From the NCBI GenBank assembly GCA_035534615.1, contig DATLRO010000020.1, positions 1 through 22,265 of the forward strand: a DNA stretch of 22,265 nt, read 5' to 3'. A model generated the notes under the pieces. That model saw only the letters and a list, made by a program, of their open reading frames with translations, ran no database searches and was not told the DNA's origin. The translations under genes were made by a program, and so were the position numbers. This DNA comes from JAGWRA01 sp035534615 (GTDB lineage: Bacteria > Acidobacteriota > Vicinamibacteria > Vicinamibacterales > CAVVIG01). Every line of letters starts with the position of its first letter. Position 1 is the stretch's first letter. Of this stretch, positions 9,625-18,148 are shown piece by piece.

Positions 9625-10356
9625 TCAAACATGGCGGCCGCCGAACAGCGCGGTGCCGATTCGCACCAGGGTCGCCCCTTCCTCGATGGCGATCTCGAAA
9701 TCCCGGCTCATGCCCATGGACAGCTCGCGGAGCATCGCGGCCGGCACGCCATCCTGCGCCAGCCGCTCCCGGAGCGCCCGCAGTTCACGAAAGTACGGCC
9801 GCGACGCTTCCGGGTCGCGGCCGAGCGGTGGCAGCAGCATGAGCCCGGTGACCGCCGCGGCGCGGCACCGGGCCGCCGCCTCGAAGATCGCCGGAAGATC
9901 GCTCACCGGGGCGCCGTGCTTGGTCGGTTCGCGCGCCAGGTCCACCTGCACGAGCAGCGCCGGCGCCGTGCCGGCGGCGGCCGCCGCCCGATCGATCTCC
10001 TCGAGCAGCGCGGCGGAGTCCACCGAGTGAATCAGCGCGAAGGCGGCGGCCGCCTTGCGCGCCTTATTGGACTGCAGGTGACCGACCAGATGCCACCTAA
10101 TCTGAAGATCGGACGATTGCGCGATCTTCTGTAGAGCCTCCTGCACACGGTTTTCGCCGAAATCGACCTGCCCGGCCGCGGCGGCCGCCCGGACGTACCC
10201 GATGTCGAACGTCTTGGAGACGGCCACCAGCCGCACGTCCTCCGGCCGTCGTCCGGCGGCGCGGGCCGCCGCCGCCATGCGGCCCCGGATGGCGGCCAGC
10301 CTTCCGGCGATGGCCGACGTCAGGGCGTCAGGCGGAGAGAGCGGCAGCGTGGTCAC
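9625..10356 (-). CDS. yggS: YggS/PROSC family PLP-binding protein
   Basis: A 243-residue single-domain PLP carrier involved in vitamin B6 homeostasis. The cofactor lysine is Lys48 in RLVAVSKTF. Other family motifs are FGENRVQEALQK, WHLVGHLQSNK, GLMLLPPL, and the phosphate-binding end SMGMSRDFEIAIEEGATLVRIGTALFG. The start is GTG 10356, 3 bp after the stop of the TPR gene, with GAGGA in the end of that gene as a likely SD. yggS followed by divIVA is a widespread conserved pairing. Confidence 0.95.
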   Translation of the reverse strand: MTTLPLSPPDALTSAIAGRLAAIRGRMAAAARAAGRRPEDVRLVAVSKTFDIGYVRAAAAAGQVDFGENRVQEALQKIAQSSDLQIRWHLVGHLQSNKARKAAAAFALIHSVDSAALLEEIDRAAAAAGTAPALLVQVDLAREPTKHGAPVSDLPAIFEAAARCRAAAVTGLMLLPPLGRDPEASRPYFRELRALRERLAQDGVPAAMLRELSMGMSRDFEIAIEEGATLVRIGTALFGGRHV

Positions 10357-10359
10357 GGA

Positions 10360-11322
10360 TCACTTCCTCAGGCCCGCGAGCAGCGTCCGCGCGCGCGGGG
10401 CGTTGGCGCCGGTCGGATCCATGGCCAGGTAGCGGGTCAGCGCTGCCGCAGCCGGGCCGAGCTGTCCCTGGTTGATGAGCGCCAGCGCGAGCCGGTACTG
10501 GGCGTCGCCATTGCCCGGGTCGATCCGGACGGCCGCCTGAAACTCCTGCAGCGCATCGGCCACGCGTCCGGCATTCCACAGGTAGATCCCCTCGTTGTAG
10601 CGGAAGGCCGACGCCGTGCCGGGGGCGGTGCGGGCGCCGAGCGCCGCCGCCCGTGCGCCGGCCTGGGCGGCCAGATCGAACTGGCGCTGCCGGTTGTACA
10701 ACTCGGCCAGCGCGGCGTACGCCCCGATGTCCTCGGGGTCGATCGCGACCGCCTGCTGATAGGCCGCCTCCGCAGCCGCGTAGTTCTGCCGCTTCTCCTC
10801 GGCCCGGCCGAGGTCGTGGAAGCAGGCGCCGCACTCCGACGTCAGCCGGCCGGCATCCCGGAACCGCGCCGCCGACTCGTCGTACCGGCCGGCGGCCGCC
10901 AGCTCGAGCCCCTCGCCCACCAGCTTCTCCTGCTGCTGCACCTCTGCCAGTCGCCTCCGGGCGCGCGCCTCCTGATCAAGGACGAGCTGGAACGACACAT
11001 CGGCCGTCTGACCGGCCTGCACGATCACGTCGAACGACTGGGACAGCAGATCGGGCGTTTCCGCGGTCACGCCATAGCGGCCGGGCGGCAGATCGCCCAC
11101 GTCGAACGTGCCGGACGCGTCGGTCCGGAGTCCCCGGTGGAGCGGCGCGCCGTCCTGGCGCTCCACCACGATCGCCACGCCCGCGAGCGGCTTCGCGGCC
11201 GTGCCGACGACCTGTCCGCGGATGACGCCCGGTGCCGCCACCTGAGCCGAGGCAGCAGGAACGCCGAAGGCGGCCAGCCACATCAGGCAGAGCAACGGCC
11301 GGCGGGCCGCAATGTCAAACAT
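10360..11322 (-). CDS. Secreted carboxypeptidase-regulatory-like / TPR protein
   Basis: A 320-residue exported protein of unknown exact role. A signal peptide is clear (residues 1-27, hydrophobic core then ASA-Q). Next comes a carboxypeptidase regulatory-like beta-sandwich (about 32-112), with GVIRGQVVG, TDASGTFDVGDLPPGRYGV and an extended beta end. At least four TPR-like helix pairs follow (about 130-315): GRYDESAARFRDAG, QNYAAAEAAYQQAVAIDPED, GRVADALQEFQAAVRIDPGN and QLGPAAAALTRYLAMDPTG. Such proteins probably act as periplasmic scaffolds. GGGAGGA is a strong SD just upstream of ATG 11322. It appears to head the operon running down to fchA. Confidence 0.8.
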   Translation of the reverse strand: MFDIAARRPLLCLMWLAAFGVPAASAQVAAPGVIRGQVVGTAAKPLAGVAIVVERQDGAPLHRGLRTDASGTFDVGDLPPGRYGVTAETPDLLSQSFDVIVQAGQTADVSFQLVLDQEARARRRLAEVQQQEKLVGEGLELAAAGRYDESAARFRDAGRLTSECGACFHDLGRAEEKRQNYAAAEAAYQQAVAIDPEDIGAYAALAELYNRQRQFDLAAQAGARAAALGARTAPGTASAFRYNEGIYLWNAGRVADALQEFQAAVRIDPGNGDAQYRLALALINQGQLGPAAAALTRYLAMDPTGANAPRARTLLAGLRK

Positions 11323-11387
11323 GCGATCCTCCCGGTGTTTTCAGGGATCGGTCTTCCAGTCTACACCCGGCCGGCCGCCGGCGTACG

Positions 11388-13451
11388 TCACGTCGCGTCG
11401 AAGAAGCGTTCGACCGCCTCCAGGTCGTGGATGACCGGCGCCGGGGGCATCGACGCCAGGAAGCGCCGGCCGTAGCCCTTGGTCCGCAGCCGCGGGTCCA
11501 GCACCGCCAGAACGCCGCGGTCGCGCCGGTGCCGGATCAGCCGGCCCAGCCCCTGGAGCAGCGTGAGAATGGCCAGCGGCACCTGGTAGTCGTTGAACGG
11601 CTCGCCGCCGGCCGCCTGGATCGCCTCGATCCGGGCGGCCGTCACCGGGTCGGCCGGGGAGGCGAACGGCAGCTTGTCGATGATGACGCAGCTCAGCGCG
11701 TCGCCGGCGACGTCGACTCCCTGCCAGAAGCTGGAGGTGGCCAGCAGGACGGAGTGGGGCGTGTCCCGGAACGCGTTGAGCAGCGCCGACCGCGGCGCGG
11801 CCCCCTGGACGAGGATCGGGAAGTCGAGCGCCCGTTCGACGACCGGCTGTACGGCCCGCAGCATGGCGTAACTGGTGAACAGCACGAACGCGCGGCCCCG
11901 GGTCCGCCGCAGAATCTCGACGATTTCGCGCGCGGCCGCCTCCGGGAACTGCGGCGCCCGCGGATCGGGCATGCGGCGCGGCAGGTAGAGCAGGGCCTGC
12001 TGCCGGTAGTCGAATTCGGACGGCAGGCGGAGCTCTTCGGCCTGGCCGACGCCCAGCCGGCCGCGGACGTAATCGAACGATCCATCGACCGTGAGGGTCG
12101 CCGACGTGAGCACCGTCCCGTGCATCCGGTCGAGCAGCAGCTCGCGGACGATCCGCGACACGTCGATCGGCGACGCGCGGAGGAACACACCGCGCCCGCG
12201 CAGCTCGAGGTAGTAGACGTAGTCCGGATCGTCCGCGCGGAGCACGAACCGGAACTGCTCGCGGAACTCGGCCGCACGCCGCGCCACCGCCAGCGCCTCC
12301 TCGGCCCCCCTGCCGGCGCCGGCGTCGGCAACCGGCTCCACCGGAGCGGCGGCATCGGGAGCGGCCGGCCTCGACAGCGCCGCGTGTGTTTCGAAGTCCT
12401 GAAGCGCCGCTGTCAGCAGGCCGGCCGACTCGGCCGCGTCGGCGAGCGACCCGGCGGCGATCCGGATCCGGTCCTCGCCGGTCGACGGTCCGGCACCGGC
12501 CCGGCGCGCGGCCATGAGATCGCCGAAGAACCGCCGTCCGTGATCCCGCACCCGGTCGATCGCCTTCCGGAACTCGGCGGCCGTCATGGCATCGAGGCGG
12601 CCGGCCAGCAGCCGGTCGCCATCGCGCGCCAGCTCTTCGAGGCGGTAATTGCTCAGGGCCAGGCCGAAGTACTGGGTGGCGACATCCTCGAGCTGCTGCG
12701 CTTCGTCGATGACGGCCACGCGGCAGGCGGGGATGACCTCGCCGTAGGAGTGGTGCCGGACGGCGGCGTCGGCGCACAGCAGGTGATGGTTGACGATGAC
12801 CAGGTCGGACTCCGCCGCGCGCTGCCGCATGCGGGTGATGAAGCAGTCGAGGTAGCGCGGGCACTCCGTGCCGAGGCAGTTCTCGGCGGTGGCCGCGATG
12901 TCTCCCCAGAACGGCAGGTCCTCCGGCAGTTCCTCGATCTCGGCGCGGTCGCCGGTCTCGGTCCGGGTCGCCCACTCGGCGATGATCGGGACGAACACTT
13001 CGTATTCCGACCGGGCGAAGCCGGGCATCCGGAGGTCGCCGCCCTGCCTGAACGCCTCGAAGCGGTGGAGGCACAGGTAGTTGCCGCGCCCCTTCATGCA
13101 GGTGGCCGTGAACGGGACGCCGAGCGCGGCGCGGAGCACCGGCAGGTCCTTGAAGAAGATCTGTTCCTGCAGGTTCTTCGTGCCGGTCGACACGAGGACG
13201 CGCTGGCGGCTCAGAATCGCCGGCACGAGGTAGGCGAGCGTCTTGCCGGTGCCGGTGCCGGCCTCCGCGAGCAGCACGCCCCCCTGGTCGAGCAGATCGG
13301 CGACGGCGGCGGCCATTTCGCGCTGGGCGGGCCGCGGCTCGAAATCGGGCAGCGCGCGCGCGATCCGACCCTCGTCGGCGAGGGCGTCGGCGACCGCCGC
13401 GATCAGGGCTGACGTTCGGGATAGAGGGGGAACTTCCGGCACGGTTTTCAC
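11388..13451 (-). CDS. dinG: DinG/XPD-type Fe-S superfamily 2 DNA helicase
   Basis: A 687-residue ATP-dependent helicase of the DinG/YoaA/XPD group. Walker A is EAGTGTGKT (63-71). Four cysteines placed like those that hold the 4Fe-4S cluster are Cys127, Cys192, Cys197 and Cys203. Walker B reads DEAQ (249-252) where the family usually has DEAH. Late motifs include SATLT and SSFWQGVDV. Known members unwind DNA with 5' overhangs, R-loops or damaged forks. The start is GTG 13451, with GGAG six bases upstream; both lie in a repeat unit, and codons 4-17 overlap a duplicated glyA tail. A start further in, before FEPRPAQREM (37-46), is possible. Confidence 0.9.
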   Translation of the reverse strand: MKTVPEVPPLSRTSALIAAVADALADEGRIARALPDFEPRPAQREMAAAVADLLDQGGVLLAEAGTGTGKTLAYLVPAILSRQRVLVSTGTKNLQEQIFFKDLPVLRAALGVPFTATCMKGRGNYLCLHRFEAFRQGGDLRMPGFARSEYEVFVPIIAEWATRTETGDRAEIEELPEDLPFWGDIAATAENCLGTECPRYLDCFITRMRQRAAESDLVIVNHHLLCADAAVRHHSYGEVIPACRVAVIDEAQQLEDVATQYFGLALSNYRLEELARDGDRLLAGRLDAMTAAEFRKAIDRVRDHGRRFFGDLMAARRAGAGPSTGEDRIRIAAGSLADAAESAGLLTAALQDFETHAALSRPAAPDAAAPVEPVADAGAGRGAEEALAVARRAAEFREQFRFVLRADDPDYVYYLELRGRGVFLRASPIDVSRIVRELLLDRMHGTVLTSATLTVDGSFDYVRGRLGVGQAEELRLPSEFDYRQQALLYLPRRMPDPRAPQFPEAAAREIVEILRRTRGRAFVLFTSYAMLRAVQPVVERALDFPILVQGAAPRSALLNAFRDTPHSVLLATSSFWQGVDVAGDALSCVIIDKLPFASPADPVTAARIEAIQAAGGEPFNDYQVPLAILTLLQGLGRLIRHRRDRGVLAVLDPRLRTKGYGRRFLASMPPAPVIHDLEAVERFFDAT
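13403..13442 (-). repeat. Second copy of the glyA 3' end, inside the dinG reading frame
   Basis: On the minus strand this 40-bp stretch matches the last 40 bp of glyA (13665-13704) at 34 positions. In the glyA frame it still reads CRKFPLYPERQP and then TGA, against CRKFPLYPERQS and TGA in glyA. Apart from the last codon before the stop, every difference is a synonymous third-position change. Here it is read in another frame as the first codons of the helicase. Confidence 0.85.
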
Positions 13452-13664
13452 TCGGGGCTCCGCCCCGAACCCCGGCTCACTGCGCTGCGCTCGCGCTCCG
13501 TCGCTCGCTCCGCTCCGTTCGCGGGCGCGCGGGGCGCGCCGTTGACCGACCTCAGCGTCTTCACTCGGGGCGCCGCCCCGAACCCCGGCTCACGGCGCTG
13601 CGCTCGCGCTCCGTCGCTCGCTCCGCTCCGTTCGCGGGCGCGCGGTGCGCGCCGTTGACCGACC

Positions 13665-13668
<4 letters not shown>
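13447..13668 (-). repeat. Two tandem copies of a 113-bp repeat between glyA and dinG
   Basis: Copy 1 is 13447-13555 and copy 2 is 13560-13668. They are identical over 109 bp except at 13459/13572, 13481/13594 and 13533/13646. Each copy has a 7-bp hairpin (TCGGGGC / GCCCCGA, 3-nt loop), a middle rich in GAGCG-like steps, and a second 7-bp hairpin (GGCGCGC / GCGCGCC, 3-nt loop). Two of the three differences fall in the loops. The repeats fill the 213-bp gap and reach into the glyA stop and the dinG start. Hairpin-bearing GC-rich repeats of this type often act as transcript ends or REP-like elements. Confidence 0.9.
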
Positions 13669-14939
<1,271 letters not shown>

Positions 14940-15018
14940 GATGGCTCCTGGCGGATCGGTCGCGGCCGGGCGGCGGCGCGGACGCGCCGCGCGTACGGGG
15001 CGGGACACCTGTCCGCGG

Positions 15019-15498
15019 TCACGCGGCCGGCTCGGGCTCGCGCCCCTCGAGGGACGCCGACTCCCGTTCGATGGTGTTGATCTTGTCGACGCGGCGCTGG
15101 TGGCGCCCCCCTTCGAACGCGGTGTCGAGGAACAGCGCGACGATGGCCAGCGCGCGATCGACCGGCGTCACCCGCGCGCCGATCGCGAGGACGTTGGCGT
15201 CGTTGTGCTCGCGGCACAGCCGGGCCGACTCGAGATCGCCGACCACCGCTGCCCGGATGCCGGCGACCTTGTTGGCCGCGATCGCCATGCCGATCCCCGT
15301 GCCGCACACCAGAATGCCGCGATCGGACCGCCCGGACGCGACCGCCACGGCCACCTGGACGGCAAAGTCCGGATAATCGACCGACTCGTGAGAGACGGTG
15401 CCGAGATCCTCGACCGCCAGGCCGCGATCCTCCAGCACCTGCCGGATGGCGTCCTTGAGGTCGACGCCCGCGTGGTCGGCGCCCAGCGCAATGCGCAT
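15019..15498 (-). CDS. rpiB: Ribose-5-phosphate isomerase B
   Basis: A 159-residue RpiB that interconverts ribose-5-phosphate and ribulose-5-phosphate in the pentose phosphate pathway. Asp8-His9 lie in GADHAG; the catalytic Cys65 is in LVCGTGIGMA and His98 in REHNDANVLAIG, placed as in E. coli RpiB (Cys66, His99). The RpiB/LacAB fold is complete, with a short Glu/Pro/Ala tail. The ATG has no SD and lies six bases after a TACAAT -10 box, so the message may be leaderless. glyA follows after 79 bp; rpiB-glyA is a common bacterial neighbourhood. Confidence 0.95.
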   Translation of the reverse strand: MRIALGADHAGVDLKDAIRQVLEDRGLAVEDLGTVSHESVDYPDFAVQVAVAVASGRSDRGILVCGTGIGMAIAANKVAGIRAAVVGDLESARLCREHNDANVLAIGARVTPVDRALAIVALFLDTAFEGGRHQRRVDKINTIERESASLEGREPEPAA

Positions 15499-15504
15499 GC
15501 GGCG

Positions 15505-15533
15505 ATTGTACCGAAAAAGGAAGCGGGAGTCAT
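15505..15533 (-). promoter_or_regulatory. Promoter of rpiB-glyA, predicted leaderless
   Basis: On the minus strand ATGACT (complement of 15528-15533) is followed by a 17-bp spacer and TACAAT (complement of 15505-15510). With standard spacing, +1 is the A of the rpiB ATG at 15498. No SD is present between them. Confidence 0.6.
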
Positions 15534-15543
15534 TTCGAGAACC

Positions 15544-15552
15544 TGCTATCTT
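15544..15552 (+). promoter_or_regulatory. Extended -10 promoter of rlmI
   Basis: TGC followed by TATCTT (15547-15552) fits an extended -10 element. No clear -35 is seen. Predicted +1 is about 15559, five bases before ATG 15564 and eleven before ATG 15570. It is divergent from the rpiB promoter within a 65-bp gap. Confidence 0.4.
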
Positions 15553-15563
15553 CAGGACTGCAC

Positions 15564-16748
15564 ATGTCCATGACTCCCGACTCCGGCTCGCCGACCGTGG
15601 AAGTGTCCGCCCGCGGCCAGCAGCGCGTCGCCCTCGGACACCCGTGGATCTACCGGTCGGACGTGGTCGGCGCGCGGGCGGCGGCCGGCGACGTCGTGCT
15701 GGTCGTCGGACCGCGGGGCTGGCCCGTCGGCCGCGCCTTCTACAGCGACCGGTCGCAGATCGCGCTGCGGATGCTGACGCGCGGCGACGCGCCGGTCGAT
15801 GCGGCGCTGTTCCGTGCGCGGCTGGAGGCGGCGCTGGCGTTCCGTGAAGCGCTCCGCCTCGATGCGACCGCCTGTCGCCTCGTGCACGCCGAAGGCGACC
15901 TGCTGCCGTCCCTGATCGTGGACCGGTACGGCGACTACCTCGTCGTCCAGGCGCTGTCGCAGGCTGTGGACCGGCTGCTGCCGGCCCTGGTGCAGATGCT
16001 CGTCGACCTGGTCGGCCCGAAGGGGATTCTCGCGCGCAACGACCCGCGGGCGCGCGTGCTCGAAGGGCTGGATCAGCGCGTCGAGGCGGTCTACGGCGAG
16101 GTGCCGGAGGCGATCGCGGTGACCGAGGGCGGGATCGCGTACGACGTCGACCCGTGGCACGGCCAGAAGACCGGGCTGTTCCTCGATCAGCGCGAGAACC
16201 GCGAGGCGGCCGCGCGCTATGCGGCCGGCCGGCTGCTCGATTGCTTCAGCTATCACGGAGGCTTCGCGCTGCGGCTGGCGGCGCATTGCACCGAGGTGAC
16301 CGCCCTCGACGTCTCCGAGGAGGCCGTCGCCCGGATTGCCCGGAACGCCGCCCGCAACGGTCTGACGAACGTCCGGGCCGAGGCGGTCAACGTGTTCGAC
16401 GATCTCCGCCGCCTCGACCGCGACGGGGCGCGGTTCGAGACCATCGTCCTCGACCCGCCCGCCTTCGCCAAGAACAAGGCGGCCGTGCCGAAGGCGCTGA
16501 CCGGCTACAAGGAAATCAACCTGCGGGCGCTGAAGCTGCTCACGCCCGGCGGCTATCTCGTCACCTGCAGCTGCTCCTATAACGTGGACGAAGCGATGTT
16601 CCTGGACGTCGTCCACGACGCGGCGCGCGACGGCGGGTACGACGTCACGCTCGTCGAGAAGCGGATGCAGGGACGCGATCACCCCGTGCTCCTCGGCGTG
16701 CCCGAGACGTACTACCTGAAGTGCCTGATTCTCAGAAAAGTCGGGTGA
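15564..16748 (+). CDS. rlmI: RlmI-type 23S rRNA (cytosine-C5) methyltransferase
   Basis: A 394-residue SAM-dependent methyltransferase close in length to E. coli RlmI (396), which makes m5C1962 in 23S rRNA. The N-terminus is a PUA domain (about 10-80; RGQQRVALGHPWIYRSDV). The middle EEHRE-type domain carries HAEGDLLPSLIVDRYGDY. The Rossmann methyltransferase follows: the SAM-binding LLDCFSYHGGFAL, then LDPPAFAKNK (the catalytic DPP loop), then the TCSCSYNV segment with its cysteines. The exact target base is inferred from the family. ATG 15570 is an alternative start. It stands alone, convergent with the export operon. Confidence 0.9.
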   Translation: MSMTPDSGSPTVEVSARGQQRVALGHPWIYRSDVVGARAAAGDVVLVVGPRGWPVGRAFYSDRSQIALRMLTRGDAPVDAALFRARLEAALAFREALRLDATACRLVHAEGDLLPSLIVDRYGDYLVVQALSQAVDRLLPALVQMLVDLVGPKGILARNDPRARVLEGLDQRVEAVYGEVPEAIAVTEGGIAYDVDPWHGQKTGLFLDQRENREAAARYAAGRLLDCFSYHGGFALRLAAHCTEVTALDVSEEAVARIARNAARNGLTNVRAEAVNVFDDLRRLDRDGARFETIVLDPPAFAKNKAAVPKALTGYKEINLRALKLLTPGGYLVTCSCSYNVDEAMFLDVVHDAARDGGYDVTLVEKRMQGRDHPVLLGVPETYYLKCLILRKVG

Positions 16749-16793
16749 CCCCGGCCGGACTCCGATCCGCGGCGGCCTCGACGCGGCCCCGGG

Positions 16794-18065
16794 CTACTCG
16801 TGGCGCAGCGCGTCGACCGGATCCAGCCGGGCGGCCCGCCGCGCCGGCCAGTAGCCGGCGACGACGCCGACCGACACGGAGGCGGCCAGCCCGGTGACGA
16901 TGGCCCACAGCGGCGCGACGGCCGAGAACTCCGAGATGAACGCGCGCATGGCGAAGCCGATGAGCAGGGAGAGCGCCACGCCGGCGAGGCCGCCGAGGCC
17001 GGACAGGAACGCGGCCTCCAGCAGGAACTGGAGCAGGACCCGCCGGCGTTGCGCGCCGAGCGCCATCCGCAGCCCGATCTCGCGCGTCCGCTCGGTCACG
17101 CTGATGATCATCACGTTGGCGATTCCGATCCCGCCGATGAAGAGGCTGACGAGCGCGAACGCCACGGTGACGAGCCCGACGCTCGCCCCGAGCCGGTCCA
17201 GCGTGCCGATGATCTGATCGGCGGTCGACAGGTGAAAGTCGTCCGGCGCGTTCGCATCGAGCCGCCGGAGCCGGCGCAGAATCGTCTCGGTTTCGGAGAA
17301 GGCTTCGGCCCGGCGGCCCGGCTTCGCGCGGATGTACAGCACCACCCGGTCCGGCACCCCGAAGCGGCGCTCGGCCGCTCCGGCCGGGATGCTGATGACG
17401 CTGTCCTGGCGGTTCTCGCCGAAGAAGCCGCCGCGCCGCCTGGCCAGCTCGCCGACCACCGTGTACGTCTCGCCGCTGACGACCACCGGCCGTCCCAGGC
17501 CGGACGCGCTGCCGAACAGCGCACGGGCCAGGCTCGCGCCCAGGATCGCGACGCGCGCGCCTTCGCGATCCTCGAGCGGCGTGAACGGCCGGCCGCGGCT
17601 GAACGCCGCCCCGACGATGTCGAAGTAGTTCGCCGACGCCCCTTCGAGCAGCGCCGTATCCGATTCGCTGGCGCCGGCCCGCACGATCACCGGCCGGTCG
17701 TTGATGATCGCCGGCAGGATGATTTCGACGCCGACGTCGCGGATGTCCGGGCCGAGACGCTCCAGCGCCGCCGCATACTCCGTCTTGAGCGGCCGCCGGC
17801 CGGCCTCGCTCTCCGAGGCGGGGCTGTAGGGATCGCCGCTCAGGTGGAAGGCGAAGATGTTGTCCGTCCCGAGCTCGCGGAACAGCAGCGCGACCTGGTT
17901 CCGGACGTTGGCGAGCACCGACGCGACCACGACGACCGTGACGATGCCAACGACGACGCCGGCGATGGCGAGCAGCGAGCGGACCGGCTGGAGCCGCATC
18001 GAGTCGAGCGCCAGGCGCGCGGCCTCGTCGACCGATTCGAGCGTGGCGGCGAGGCGTGCGCGCAT
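16794..18065 (-). CDS. ABC transporter permease, MacB/FtsX type (distal gene)
   Basis: A 423-residue inner-membrane permease of the MacB type. One N-terminal membrane helix (about 30-52) is followed by a large periplasmic MacB_PCD domain (about 53-300). Three C-terminal helices of the FtsX domain come last (about 303-330, 350-380 and 390-412). The hallmark TERTREIGLRMALGAQ coupling segment and the end PARRAARLDPVDALRHE are intact. The frame is open to 18251, but the added residues are Arg/Pro-rich; ATG 18065 has an AGGGA SD. No nucleotide-binding domain is present, so it needs a separate ATPase. It shares layout and orientation with the permease upstream, which fits a heterodimeric permease pair. 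Confidence 0.85.
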   Translation of the reverse strand: MRARLAATLESVDEAARLALDSMRLQPVRSLLAIAGVVVGIVTVVVVASVLANVRNQVALLFRELGTDNIFAFHLSGDPYSPASESEAGRRPLKTEYAAALERLGPDIRDVGVEIILPAIINDRPVIVRAGASESDTALLEGASANYFDIVGAAFSRGRPFTPLEDREGARVAILGASLARALFGSASGLGRPVVVSGETYTVVGELARRRGGFFGENRQDSVISIPAGAAERRFGVPDRVVLYIRAKPGRRAEAFSETETILRRLRRLDANAPDDFHLSTADQIIGTLDRLGASVGLVTVAFALVSLFIGGIGIANVMIISVTERTREIGLRMALGAQRRRVLLQFLLEAAFLSGLGGLAGVALSLLIGFAMRAFISEFSAVAPLWAIVTGLAASVSVGVVAGYWPARRAARLDPVDALRHE

Positions 18066-18112
18066 GGGCGGATCCCTGTTCCCTTCCCGGTTCGCGCCGC
18101 GGCGCTCACGGC

Positions 18113-18131
18113 CCGTGGCGAGGGGCCACGG
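18113..18131 (-). other. Hairpin in the 83-bp gap between the two permease genes
   Basis: CCGTGGC (18113-18119) pairs with GCCACGG (18125-18131) across a 5-nt loop. It is the only sizeable gap between the two permease genes. It may attenuate or process the operon mRNA; no T-tract follows. Confidence 0.3.
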
Positions 18132-18148
18132 CCCGCCGCCGGCCCGCG

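Noticed and set aside
8982..9632. DivIVA start at ATG 9632, overlapping the yggS stop
   Set aside because: The overlap is tempting, but the extra 23 residues are Pro/Ser-rich and lie before the DivIVA domain, whose normal first residue matches ATG 9563 with its own SD.
13403..13442. A separate glyA pseudogene
   Set aside because: Only the last 40 bp of glyA are duplicated, so I describe it as a repeat and relic, not as a broken second gene.
16749..16793. Possible terminator between rlmI and the convergent permease
   Set aside because: The 45-bp gap is GC-rich, but I see no convincing long stem with a T-run on either strand.
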